Part shown: in pieces, positions 23,510 to 32,194 of the stretch
How positions within the stretch are numbered: the first letter of the stretch is position 1
Layout of the letters: each line of letters begins with the position of its first letter
Notes under the pieces: generated by a model
The model's database searches: none
What the model saw: only the letters and a program-made list of their open reading frames with translations
Told to the model about the DNA's origin: nothing
Assembly (NCBI GenBank): GCA_031400755.1
Contig: JANNQL010000117.1
Span: 1-44,994 of the forward strand
Length of the DNA stretch: 44,994 bases
Origin: VMSU01 sp031400755
GTDB lineage: Bacteria; Desulfobacterota; Desulfobulbia; Desulfobulbales; VMSU01
Direction: 5' to 3'
Position numbers and translations under genes: made by a program

Positions 23510-24553
23510 ATGCCGACTCACAACCTCCCAGCCCAATTCGCCGGTCAACCAATATCAATCTTGGTCCGTGCCACCAACTGGATTGGTGACGCCATCATGA
23601 CCCTGCCGGCGCTACGGACCATCCGCGCCAATTTCCCTGCGGCCAAGATTACCGTGCTCGCCCAGCCGTGGGTGGCGGATATCTTTAGCCATAATCCACT
23701 GGTCGATGCGGTCATCCTCTATCACAAGAAGACCAGCCACGCCGGACTGAGCGGTATGTGGCGGCTCTCCCGGGAACTGGCGGCCCAAAAATTCGACCTG
23801 GCCATCCTCTTGCAGAATGCCTTTGAGGCGGCGCTGCTGGCCAGGCTGGCCGGCATCCCGGTCGTTGCCGGCTTTGATCGGGACGCGAGGCGTCTGCTTT
23901 TGACCCATGCGGTTACCATCACCAAGGAGATTAAGGCGCGGCATCAGGTTCACTATTATCAACATCTGCTGGCGGAACTGGGGCTTAAACTTGCGGAAGA
24001 CAAGCTCTATCTTTATTTGTCCGACACTGATAAGGATTGGGCCGCAGGGTTTATCGCTAAGCTGCCCAGGCCGCTGATCGGGCTTAATCCTGGGGCGGCG
24101 TATGGACCGGCCAAACGCTGGCCGGCCGAGCGCTATGGTGAGGTTGCCCAAAAGGTGGTTGAAAAGCGGGGGGGGACGGTGCTGGTTTTTGGGACAAGAG
24201 ACGATAATCAGGCAGCAGAGATCATTAGACAAAGGGTCGGGGCAATCAAAGACCTAACCGGTCAAACAACCCTGGCGCGGGCCATGGCGCTTATTGGCCT
24301 GTGCGATACCTTCATCACCAATGACTCAGGCTTGATGCATGTCGCTGCGGCCCAACACACGCCCTTGGTGGCGATTTTCGGCTCAACTGACGCGGTAGCC
24401 ACTGGGCCATTTTCAGATAATTCGCTGATCGTCAAAAAGGCCTTGCCGTGCAGTCCGTGCTTAAAAACGCATTGCCCCACCAACTTCGAGTGCATGAACG
24501 GCATCACGACCGACGAGGTCGAGCAGGCGGTGCTTGACCTGTTGAATAAGTGA
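23510..24553 (+). CDS. waaF: ADP-heptose:LPS heptosyltransferase II
   Basis: A 347-residue GT9 family enzyme that adds the second heptose to the LPS inner core. The N-terminal SILVRATNWIGDAIMTLPALR and the GPAKRWPAERYGEVA segment are characteristic of WaaF, as are TNDSGLMHVAAA and AIFGSTDAVATGPF. A late cysteine cluster (CSPCLKTHCPTNFECM) is also typical. It takes ADP-heptose of the kind made with the HldE-type domain encoded at 691. The stop region overlaps the convergent kinase gene by 50 bp. No clear Shine-Dalgarno precedes the ATG at 23510. Confidence 0.95.
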   Translation: MPTHNLPAQFAGQPISILVRATNWIGDAIMTLPALRTIRANFPAAKITVLAQPWVADIFSHNPLVDAVILYHKKTSHAGLSGMWRLSRELAAQKFDLAILLQNAFEAALLARLAGIPVVAGFDRDARRLLLTHAVTITKEIKARHQVHYYQHLLAELGLKLAEDKLYLYLSDTDKDWAAGFIAKLPRPLIGLNPGAAYGPAKRWPAERYGEVAQKVVEKRGGTVLVFGTRDDNQAAEIIRQRVGAIKDLTGQTTLARAMALIGLCDTFITNDSGLMHVAAAQHTPLVAIFGSTDAVATGPFSDNSLIVKKALPCSPCLKTHCPTNFECMNGITTDEVEQAVLDLLNK

Positions 24554-26570
24554 GAGGGGTAACGCCGGCCGGGTTCTCGATAATGACAAAGGAAGAGAGG
24601 CCTGGCCACGGCGAGCGGGGCTGGAGCAGGCCGACCGGGGTCAGGCTCGCGGCCCCGCTCGCTTGCTGCCGGTAGAGGTCTTGCCAGAGCCTGAGCGCCC
24701 GTTTGCGTCGTGGCCAGAGCACTCCGATGAGCCGTTTGAAGCGGGGGCCCTCGTTGATCTGATAGGCGGCCAAGGGCCTGCCTCCCCAGCTAAAGCTAAC
24801 CGGTCGTCCGGTCTGCACGGCGCGGCGGCCACGAGCGGCCTCTCTGAGCAAGGCGGCCAGCTCCTCCGGCGCGCGGCAGTCCCAACCGGTCTGGCAGTCG
24901 ACGAGCAAGCGGTAGTGCTGGCCTAGCACCTCCTCATGGCGGGTATTGCGGCGGCCATATTTTTTTAGGCGTTTTTTGATCTTGGCGGCGATCACCGCTT
25001 GCCTCTTCGTCTCCAGGCGGTCCAGAACCTGCGCGCTTAAATGCCACTGCCTGGCCTTGGCATAGGTAATAGAGAGTTGGGTGAACTCATCCGGCCCAAG
25101 CTCCGGGAACAAGGCCCCCAGCTCCGCCACTTGGGCAAGCGATTTGGTCAGGCCGAGAGGGGCCCGGCCAAATCGTATCTCAGCCGGGTCAATGGTAAAG
25201 ACCCGTTCGCCCTGCAGCAGGAAATTTCCTGGGTGCAGATCTCTCTGCTCCACCCCTTTTTTGTGCTGGCTGGCCAGCGCCCGGCAGAGGAGGGTGCGCA
25301 CATTAGAGCCTTCGGGGCCAAGGCTGTGCAGGGCCGGGACATCGGCCGCCGACACCGCCTGCTCGATCCGCTCCAGCACCAGGGTCTGGCGGCCCAGGCT
25401 ATCCTCGCCGCGAAACAGGGGGCGAGGGGCCGGGATGCCCAGCTCGTGCAGGGCCAGCAGCCCTTGCCATTCACGGGCCCCCTGCCGCCCCCCATGCCCT
25501 GCCGATTGAAAGGCCTTGACGATGATCGGGCGCGACTGCCAAAGCCCGGTCCACACCTCCCTGCTCCCCGGTACCTGACGCAGCACCCTCTCCAAGCTCA
25601 CCGGCTCCACTACGCCCCGGTCCTGATCATGGATCAGGAGCTGCCTGGGGCTGCCCCCCTGCTCCCTACTCACCTTCTCTCGCTCCCTTCTACGACTGGT
25701 CTGTCTTTTCAGGGTGTGCCGTGCGATCTTTTCGGTCTTGGCGCAGACCGCCCGCCACAGGAGGCGATCGAGTGCCGCCAGTTTCGCCTTGCCGAGATAG
25801 GTCGTCAGCATAAAGAGCCGCTCGTCTTCTGAAAACAGCGCCTGCGGCAGGGTGAAGTTCAGCTCGGCCAAGGTCTTTATGGGCCAGCGCCAGGAGGCCA
25901 TGATGTTAGAGGCGACGCGCTGCAGGTCAAAGACTGCGACCTGCGGCTTGAGGTCCTGGCGGCTAATCTTGTTCAGCAGGATATGGGTGGCGTTAAAGTC
26001 GAGGTGATTTAAGCCGCTCTGGTGCATCTGCCGGGCATAGCCTGCGGCGATAACGAGCACCTGCCGGCGGCGAGCCTCGTTCTCCGGGCCGGCCAGGAGC
26101 CGAGGTGAGCTGCGGATGATGCTCTCCAGGGAGACCAGCGGCGAGAAATCCAGGGTGAGCAGAAAGGACTCCATGCCCCCCCCCTCCACCTTCCTTTCGC
26201 CCATGGCCACCGGCACGGCAGTGGCTAGCCCGCGCTGCCTAAACAGACAGTAGTTAGTAAACTCGCCCGCCCCCTCGGAGACCTCTACCTCTCCTGCCCC
26301 TCTCCCTAACAGGGGCTGCTGCCAGAGGTGGCGAATCTCAAGCAGATGACGCTTCAGAAAAAAAGACACGTGTCCCAGGGTGATCCTGGTCACGGTGCGG
26401 TCTGGAATCCGTTTGATCAGCTCGCCGCCGGCATAATGAAAAAAATCGGCAAAGGAGACGAGTCCCGCCCCCTCAAGCAGGGCGGAATAATCCAGATTGA
26501 CGACCAGGCGGCTCCTGTCGTTGGCGCTTCTGAATTCCTTGGTCTTGATTTCGGTTGTCAAGATGTTCAT
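24504..26570 (-). CDS. Tandem two-domain LPS kinase (WaaP/InaA-like)
   Basis: A 688-residue protein with two kinase-like domains in one chain. Domain 1 (about 20-280) has a possible ATP lysine in SFFLKRH (Lys73), the catalytic-loop motif LNHLDFNATHIL (Asp191) and a metal motif AVFDLQR (Asp215). Domain 2 (about 330-600) has IIVKAF (Lys352), EQRDLHPGNFLL (Asp444) and TIDPAE (Asp461). Both look complete. The family phosphorylates heptose or Kdo of the LPS core in the cytoplasm. I chose the ATG at 26568-26570, which overlaps the upstream gene's stop by 4 bp; a frame from 26666 would overlap it by 100 bp. The C-terminal end overlaps the 3' end of waaF. Substrates are inferred. Confidence 0.82.
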   Translation of the reverse strand: MNILTTEIKTKEFRSANDRSRLVVNLDYSALLEGAGLVSFADFFHYAGGELIKRIPDRTVTRITLGHVSFFLKRHLLEIRHLWQQPLLGRGAGEVEVSEGAGEFTNYCLFRQRGLATAVPVAMGERKVEGGGMESFLLTLDFSPLVSLESIIRSSPRLLAGPENEARRRQVLVIAAGYARQMHQSGLNHLDFNATHILLNKISRQDLKPQVAVFDLQRVASNIMASWRWPIKTLAELNFTLPQALFSEDERLFMLTTYLGKAKLAALDRLLWRAVCAKTEKIARHTLKRQTSRRREREKVSREQGGSPRQLLIHDQDRGVVEPVSLERVLRQVPGSREVWTGLWQSRPIIVKAFQSAGHGGRQGAREWQGLLALHELGIPAPRPLFRGEDSLGRQTLVLERIEQAVSAADVPALHSLGPEGSNVRTLLCRALASQHKKGVEQRDLHPGNFLLQGERVFTIDPAEIRFGRAPLGLTKSLAQVAELGALFPELGPDEFTQLSITYAKARQWHLSAQVLDRLETKRQAVIAAKIKKRLKKYGRRNTRHEEVLGQHYRLLVDCQTGWDCRAPEELAALLREAARGRRAVQTGRPVSFSWGGRPLAAYQINEGPRFKRLIGVLWPRRKRALRLWQDLYRQQASGAASLTPVGLLQPRSPWPGLSSFVIIENPAGVTPLTYSTGQAPPARPRRS

Positions 26571-27694
26571 TTTTTTCCAGCCAAATTTTCCATAATTTCT
26601 ACCGCCACCTGGGGACGGCTGTAGAGATCGGTATGATCGGCATAGCGCCGGGCATTTTCGCGCCATAAACCCTGTGCCTCGCTGCGTACCATGTCGAGCA
26701 GGGCCTTGTCCAGTGCCGCTTGATTGAAGGGGTCGCCAGGGACAAGCCGCCCTGCCTCCGCCTTGGCCACATGCAGGGCATAGCCGCAGGTGTCGGTGGC
26801 CAGGACCGGCAGACCGGCCACCAGGGCCTCAAGGATGACATTGCCGGTATTTTCGGTTATGGCCGGGTGGAGGAGCAGATCAGACCCGGCCAGATAGAGG
26901 GGGACCTGGTCGCTGCCCCCGATAAAGTGGACCTGATCACCAATGCCGCATCTTTTGGCCAGGCGCGAGAGTGGCCGTGACTTGCCTTTGCCGATGACCA
27001 GGAGATGGGTCTTCTCTCTCTCAGCACAAGGAAGCGCGGCCACGGCCCGTATGGTCCGGTCGACCCCCTTGCGCACGAAGTCTGATCCAATCGCGAGCAG
27101 GAGCCTGCTCTGTTCGGCCAGACCGAGTTGTTGTCTCAGCACCCTGCCGGCATCGGCATTCAAGGCCTGCTGGATGCGCTCCCGGTCAATGCCGGGGGGC
27201 AGGGCATGGAAGCGCTCCTCCTGGGTGCCGTAGGCCAGGACATAGCGCTTCTTTTCCTGCTCGGAGAGGTACATGATGTGGGTCTTGGCGTCCGGCCCAA
27301 ACACCGCCTGCTCAAAGGCGGCCAAGACCCGGTACCTGGGGGTCAGACGCGAGAAGAAGCCCCGCCGCCTGTGGATGTCCGCCACATAGCAGACGTCAGC
27401 GTTATAGTAGAGGTCCAGACCCGGCATGCGGTTAAAGCCCACCTTCAGATCGTAACCCGTCAGGTCCTGCGCCGCGAGCGCGGCCACAAAGGAGCGGCAC
27501 CGGCCATGGTTGGTATGGCCGCGACCAGGCAGCAGATGGATGGTGACCCGGTTTTCTGGCCGCTCGCCTTGCCAGCTCATGGTGTAGACATCGACACTAT
27601 GCCCTTTGTTCTGCGCCTCGTTAGCGATCCGCAGAAAATTCCTTTCCAGACCGCCATAAGGAAAATAGTTGAAGATAAAAAAGGCAAGTCTCAT
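26567..27694 (-). CDS. WaaG-like LPS core glycosyltransferase (GT4)
   Basis: A 375-residue GT-B glycosyltransferase. The start FIFNYFPYGGLERNFLRIA and the core segments LPPGIDRERI, AIGSDFVRKGVDRTI and HPAITENTGNVILEALVAGLPVLA match the WaaG (LPS glucosyltransferase I) type; the E-N-x-G-x-V-x-x-E-A motif is the nucleotide-sugar binding site. It would transfer a hexose onto the heptose region of the core at the cytoplasmic face. It overlaps both neighbours by 4 bp (ATGA), so translation of the block is coupled. The exact donor sugar is not certain. Confidence 0.88.
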   Translation of the reverse strand: MRLAFFIFNYFPYGGLERNFLRIANEAQNKGHSVDVYTMSWQGERPENRVTIHLLPGRGHTNHGRCRSFVAALAAQDLTGYDLKVGFNRMPGLDLYYNADVCYVADIHRRRGFFSRLTPRYRVLAAFEQAVFGPDAKTHIMYLSEQEKKRYVLAYGTQEERFHALPPGIDRERIQQALNADAGRVLRQQLGLAEQSRLLLAIGSDFVRKGVDRTIRAVAALPCAEREKTHLLVIGKGKSRPLSRLAKRCGIGDQVHFIGGSDQVPLYLAGSDLLLHPAITENTGNVILEALVAGLPVLATDTCGYALHVAKAEAGRLVPGDPFNQAALDKALLDMVRSEAQGLWRENARRYADHTDLYSRPQVAVEIMENLAGKK

Positions 27695-29163
27695 GGCCCT
27701 GCCGCCTTTTCTGGTGCCGGAAGGACTGCGCTACAGAAATCACCGTGGCCCAGGAGCCGGGCCGCCCGGTCTTTCTTGAGAAAAGGTGAAAACTCTTCGA
27801 GCAGGCAGAGGGGGGCGCCGGCCAGCTCCTTCCAGGTCTTGCTGCTGGCCACCACCAAAAAGCTCTCCTTGGCCCTGATCATCGCTTCAATCTCTTGGGT
27901 TTTCTTCACCGGCAACGGCCGTCTGGCATAGTAGATCAACTGGATGAGTTCTTCGTTATGGGAGTAAACTGGTCGATTGTTAGCCAGCTTGGTAATGGCT
28001 GCGGCCAGGGGCTTTAAGGCCTCAAAACGGTAGTTGTAGATCCGGGGCGTGATCACGGCCTGGAAGAGGAAATGCCCGGTGAGCAGAAGGCCCACGGCGG
28101 CAATCACCCACTGCGGGGTCTGTTTGGGGCGCGCGGTGAGCGACCGGCAGTACAAGTCATGGCACCACGCGCCAAGCACCATGGCCAGACAGGGAAAGAC
28201 GGGCAGGAGATACTTGCCGTGCTTTTCCGAGACCAAGGACATGAGGATGACCGGCAGCAGGGCAAAGACCAAAAAATAACGCTGCTCATGGACGGCAAAC
28301 ATCTTTTGCATCTGCACCTTTGGCCGGTAACAGACCAGAAGCATCCACGGCGCAAAGGCCCCGGCCAAAAAGAGCGGATAGGTGTAGAGCGGAGAACTCT
28401 TGGTGACTCCGGCGACTTTATCAGCAATGTCCTCGTTGATGACATGATCAAGCAGGGCCTTGTGCTCGACAAAGATATACAAAAACCAGGGCAGGGCGAT
28501 AAGCAAGGCGATCAACCAGCCCTGGATCGAGCTCAGACCGCGTAAGACCGCCCGGTCCCGGCCCAGCAGTCCGAAGGCGAGGGCCGGAGGTATGAAAAAT
28601 ATCAGGGCCACCGGGCCCTTGGTCAGAATGGCGGCGCCGAGGGCCGCATAGGCGAGGTAGAGTGAGACCTTTTTTCCGGTCTTTACATAATCGAGAAAAC
28701 AGAAGACGGACAAGGTGCAGGTCAGGGTCAGGAGCATCTCGATCTGCGCTGTCCTGGCAAACTCGATAAAGGACTCGGAGCTGGCCAGGATGGCGGCCCC
28801 GAAGAGGGCCGGCCCCTGGCCCAAATATCTAAGCGCCCGGTGTAGAAGAAGACCGACAAGGGCCACGGCCATCAGGCTTGACGGCAGCCGCATGGCCCAT
28901 TCCGCCTGACTGTTGAAGAGCGTACAGGAAGTCGCCATCAGCCAATACAGGAGAGGGGGCTTGGCAAGGTAGACCTTGCCGTTCATGGTGGGCAGCAGCC
29001 AGTTGCCGCTTTTCAGCATCTCCTGGACCACCACCATGCGCCTGGCCTCATTATGCCCGAGGATGGGCACCGACCAGATGCCCCAGCAGAAGATAAGCGC
29101 CGTTGCCACCAGCAGGCCGATCTCAAGCTGCCTGAAGTTATTGATTTTGCCCTCTTCTGTCAT
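27691..29163 (-). CDS. ArnT-like GT-C glycosyltransferase 1
   Basis: A 490-residue integral membrane protein with about 11-12 hydrophobic segments, of the ArnT/PMT superfamily, which moves sugars from polyprenyl phosphate to an acceptor on the periplasmic side. The first loop reads GHNEARRMVVVQEML, then SGNWLLPTMNGKVYLAKPPLLYWL, the ArnT-family signature. In most relatives the first acidic pair is Asp-Glu; here it is Asn38-Glu39. The start overlaps nothing, while the end overlaps the WaaG-like gene start by 4 bp. It is a paralog of the gene at 29197. A GT2 polyprenyl-phosphate transferase that could supply donors is encoded upstream at 31469. Confidence 0.87.
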   Translation of the reverse strand: MTEEGKINNFRQLEIGLLVATALIFCWGIWSVPILGHNEARRMVVVQEMLKSGNWLLPTMNGKVYLAKPPLLYWLMATSCTLFNSQAEWAMRLPSSLMAVALVGLLLHRALRYLGQGPALFGAAILASSESFIEFARTAQIEMLLTLTCTLSVFCFLDYVKTGKKVSLYLAYAALGAAILTKGPVALIFFIPPALAFGLLGRDRAVLRGLSSIQGWLIALLIALPWFLYIFVEHKALLDHVINEDIADKVAGVTKSSPLYTYPLFLAGAFAPWMLLVCYRPKVQMQKMFAVHEQRYFLVFALLPVILMSLVSEKHGKYLLPVFPCLAMVLGAWCHDLYCRSLTARPKQTPQWVIAAVGLLLTGHFLFQAVITPRIYNYRFEALKPLAAAITKLANNRPVYSHNEELIQLIYYARRPLPVKKTQEIEAMIRAKESFLVVASSKTWKELAGAPLCLLEEFSPFLKKDRAARLLGHGDFCSAVLPAPEKAAGP

Positions 29164-29196
29164 GTCTCTGCCTTTGGTGCCGATATTCCTTAGCTT

Positions 29197-30849
29197 TTAG
29201 TTATTCGGCTGTCGGGAGAGGTCGGGTGTCTCGACCGGTTGCAGGAGGGAGAGGTGGATCTTGCGCTTATCCGGCCGTTTTTTGTTGTAATCAAAGGTCT
29301 CGATGTCCCGGACTATGGCCTGGGTCTGGAGTTCTTTCGGCAGTAAGGCCAAGGGGTCGCCCTTGGAGAGCACGGCGACCGGCTCGCCTCGTGTCAGCAT
29401 CAGGGCGACCTCCTCCACCTGCCAAGGGTAGACCCGTCGGCCGAGGTCCCAGATGACCCTCATATCCACCGGGTCACCCAGGAAATAGACCTTTGTCGTG
29501 CCGATTTCCCGGGTAACTAGGTGGCTGTCAACCCGCTTATACTCCCTGTTTTGTGTGGTCAGCACCCCGTAATAGTGCAAGGCGGTCAGGGTGGTCAGCG
29601 CCAAAAAGGCGAGGGTAGTCAGCAGCAGGCGCTCCACCTGCCGTTTGCGGAGAAATTTGATCAGGAAAAAAGCAACGGCCCAGGAGCCGAGCCCATAGCC
29701 CATGATCACCATATCGATTGCCTGGCCCCGCTTTTTCAAAAAAAAGACAAGCACCATGGGCAGCGCCATGGACAATATGCCCATGAGCACGGCATGCGCC
29801 AGCACCAGCGCCCGGTCGGCGCGTTGCTCCAGTTTTTGGGTAAAGCGCTCGATCACCCCCTGGGCCAGGTCCCCGGCCAGGAAGAAAAGGGGGATCATGG
29901 ACGGCAACAGATAGCGCTCTTTTTTTTCCGGGATAATAGAAAGCAAAACGAGTGCGACAGCGAGCCATAGGAGGAAAAAGATATGTGATGGTCGGCTTGC
30001 AACCCGGCGGCTCGCATAGGGCCGGAGCAGGGCGGCAAAGGCCCAGAGCAGCCAGCCGCCGGTAAAGACCAGGAAGTGCCAATAATACCAAAAGGGCTGC
30101 ACATGGCGGCTGGCCCAGGCCTCGCTCTCCTTGTGCGCGACCAGCAGGCCAAGATCGGCGTGATAGACCGCAATATAGAGCGGCCACCAACTGCTTAACA
30201 GGAGGCAGATGATTAGCGTCAGGCTAAGGCCTGGCCACTGTCTCTTGATCTTGGTCAGGCCGAAGACGGAGGCGTAGGCCACAATGAAGGGCAAAAAGAG
30301 GGCATAGAAGGAGACCGGTCCCTTGCTCATGAAAGAGAGGCCGAGACAGACCCCGGCCAGGACAAAAGACCACCACTTCCCGTTCTGCTGGTTTAAGCCG
30401 GTCCACAGGGCCCAGAGGGCAGCCGCCATGAAGGCGTGGCAGAAGATGTCCCAGGAGCCGGTGCGGCCCACGTCGATGGCCAGCACCGAGGTGGCGAGCA
30501 TGGCGGCGGACAGAAAGGCCTGACGGGCGTTCCGGCCCATGGCCCAGCTCAGGCCGTAGACCGAAAAAATCAAGAGGCAGGCGGCCAGGGCGCTGGGGAG
30601 GCGGAGGAGAGCAAGATCATCGCTCGTGCCTGCAAGCTTTGAGCTGACCGCAGCAAACCAGGTGGGCATGGGGGGCTTGGCCAGACGGATCTCGCCGTTC
30701 ATGGTGGGGACCAGCCAGTTGCCTTCGGAAACCATCTCGCGGGCAGTGACGAAGTTTCGGGCCTCCATCAGGTCCACGTCCACCGCATCAAGGAAGACAA
30801 AAAAGGAGATGAGACACAACCCGGCCAGGATAATTAGGTAGCGGTTCAT
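29197..30849 (-). CDS. ArnT-like GT-C glycosyltransferase 2
   Basis: A 550-residue polytopic membrane protein of the same family as its neighbour. The first periplasmic loop reads DVDLMEARNFVTAREM, then SEGNWLVPTMNGEIRLAKPP, nearly identical in the signature part to the 490-residue paralog, but with Met28-Glu29 at the usual Asp-Glu position. The C-terminal 100 residues form a soluble domain, including EIGTTKVYFLGDPVDMRVIWDLG, as in ArnT. It starts 4 bp inside the LAB_N gene's end (ATGA) and is separated from the next paralog by 33 bp. A role in decorating lipid A, core or O-antigen with one sugar is inferred from the family. Confidence 0.86.
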   Translation of the reverse strand: MNRYLIILAGLCLISFFVFLDAVDVDLMEARNFVTAREMVSEGNWLVPTMNGEIRLAKPPMPTWFAAVSSKLAGTSDDLALLRLPSALAACLLIFSVYGLSWAMGRNARQAFLSAAMLATSVLAIDVGRTGSWDIFCHAFMAAALWALWTGLNQQNGKWWSFVLAGVCLGLSFMSKGPVSFYALFLPFIVAYASVFGLTKIKRQWPGLSLTLIICLLLSSWWPLYIAVYHADLGLLVAHKESEAWASRHVQPFWYYWHFLVFTGGWLLWAFAALLRPYASRRVASRPSHIFFLLWLAVALVLLSIIPEKKERYLLPSMIPLFFLAGDLAQGVIERFTQKLEQRADRALVLAHAVLMGILSMALPMVLVFFLKKRGQAIDMVIMGYGLGSWAVAFFLIKFLRKRQVERLLLTTLAFLALTTLTALHYYGVLTTQNREYKRVDSHLVTREIGTTKVYFLGDPVDMRVIWDLGRRVYPWQVEEVALMLTRGEPVAVLSKGDPLALLPKELQTQAIVRDIETFDYNKKRPDKRKIHLSLLQPVETPDLSRQPNN

Positions 30850-31472
30850 TTTCTTCTGGTCCGCAGAAAGAGCGCAATGTTTCGGCCGTAGACCACGAAA
30901 CCGAACAGTTGTCCGACAAAGAGCACCGGGTCATGCCTGAACACGGCATAGGAGATGACCATAAGCGACCCGGCAATGCTTATCACCCAAAAACCAAGGG
31001 GCAGGATGGATTCCTTGGCCCTTTCCATGCAAATGAGTTGATAGACAAAGCGAAAATTAAAGACAACCTGACCGGCCCCTCCCCAGAGCAGCAGGAGCAG
31101 TGGGATCTCCTCGTTACGCACTATCCTGGCCAGGCTGTATTCCTGCCCCGACAGCAGCCAAAGCATGGCAACAAAGGGAAAGGTCAGGGCGGACATTCGG
31201 AAGAACCGGGGAATTTTCTGCCAGCGCTGGTGATAATGGAGGTTTCTAATGTAAATACAGTAAGTTAAAACTTGACCTAAAATAATGACCAGGTCCCGCC
31301 GCAAGATGCCGTAGACCATGAGGAGCAGAGAGGCAAGAAGGCTCAGCTGCCAGAAGATGAGCGGCGACAACGAGCGTCCGGCCTTTTCCGAGGACAGCCA
31401 TTGCACCAGCAGTCTGGCCGAAAAAAGGGCCTGGGCAAAGAATCCTAGCCCGAAGACGAGTGACTGGTTCAT
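30846..31472 (-). CDS. LAB_N (lipid-A-disaccharide synthase N-terminal-like) membrane protein, two repeats
   Basis: A 208-residue protein of about six membrane helices built from two LAB_N repeats: GFFAQALFSARLLVQWLSSEK... with QVLTYCIYIRNL, and GGAGQVVFNFRFVYQLICMERA... with QLFGFVVYGRNIALF. Despite the name, the family has no LpxB catalytic domain. It is often found beside GT2 and ArnT-like genes, as here, and may help move or handle lipid-linked sugars; that role is inference. It overlaps both neighbouring genes by 4 bp. Confidence 0.88.
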   Translation of the reverse strand: MNQSLVFGLGFFAQALFSARLLVQWLSSEKAGRSLSPLIFWQLSLLASLLLMVYGILRRDLVIILGQVLTYCIYIRNLHYHQRWQKIPRFFRMSALTFPFVAMLWLLSGQEYSLARIVRNEEIPLLLLLWGGAGQVVFNFRFVYQLICMERAKESILPLGFWVISIAGSLMVISYAVFRHDPVLFVGQLFGFVVYGRNIALFLRTRRK

Positions 31473-32194
31473 TTGCTTTGGTCCGCAATCCCGTAGCGTA
31501 TATAGCGGCTACGCATCCAGCGGAAGGCTAGGGTATCGAAAAACGGTCCGATCAGACGGTTGAAGAGGTGGTATTTGGCGGTGCCGGCAAAGCGGGGAAA
31601 ATGAGTGACCGGGACCTGCTGCACCTTGCCGCCCTGTAGCTGGACCAAGGCCGGGATGAAGCGGTGCATTCCTTTAAAAAAGGGGATTTTTTGGGCGTAC
31701 TCTGTCTTCATGATCTTCAAGGGACAGCAGGTATCGATGATACCGTCATTAATCATCAGCCGGCGGAAGGCGTTGGCAATTTTCGAGGAGGCCTTCTTCA
31801 CCACCGTGTCCTGACGCTTGGCCCGGATGCCGTTGACCATATCATAGGCGGGGAAGTACTCGAAAAATTTAAGAAAATCAGAGGGCGTAGTCTGCAGGTC
31901 GGCGTCGATGTACCCCACCAGTTCCGTGTCACAGGCATCAATACCGGCCTTGATCGCCGTGCTGAGGCCATAATTACGATCAAGTTGCAGATAGCGGTAT
32001 CTCGTGCCTTTAGTGCAGGCCCCGGCAATGATTATTTGGCTGCCATCCTTGGAACCGTCATTGACAAAGAGGACCGTGGTCGGGATGGGGGCCGAGGCGA
32101 GAAACGCCTCTATTTCCTGACAAAAACGGCCAAGGCTCTCCTCTTCGTTGTACACGGGTACGATTATGCTTAGGCCAGGGGTATGATTTTTCAT
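31469..32194 (-). CDS. Family 2 glycosyltransferase, polyprenyl-phosphate sugar transferase-like
   Basis: A 241-residue GT-A enzyme with SIIVPVYNEEESL, FVNDGSKDGS, LDRNYGLSTAIKAG and the metal-binding DAD motif (Asp97, Asp99 in YIDADLQTTP), the pattern of dolichol/undecaprenyl-phosphate mannose or aminoarabinose synthases. It ends without the C-terminal membrane helices of ArnC. It probably makes a polyprenyl-phosphate sugar used by the two ArnT-like proteins downstream. Starts and stops overlap adjacent genes by 4 bp. Family is firm, sugar unknown. Confidence 0.88.
   Translation of the reverse strand: MKNHTPGLSIIVPVYNEEESLGRFCQEIEAFLASAPIPTTVLFVNDGSKDGSQIIIAGACTKGTRYRYLQLDRNYGLSTAIKAGIDACDTELVGYIDADLQTTPSDFLKFFEYFPAYDMVNGIRAKRQDTVVKKASSKIANAFRRLMINDGIIDTCCPLKIMKTEYAQKIPFFKGMHRFIPALVQLQGGKVQQVPVTHFPRFAGTAKYHLFNRLIGPFFDTLAFRWMRSRYIRYGIADQSK

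Noticed and set aside
25041..25832. 263-codon plus-strand frame opposite the kinase gene
   Set aside because: Its composition is typical of an antisense shadow and it shows no domain; the minus strand encodes both kinase motifs.
26571..26666. 32-residue upstream extension of the tandem kinase
   Set aside because: It overlaps the WaaG-like gene by 100 bp; the ATG at 26570 gives the 4-bp overlap seen throughout the block.
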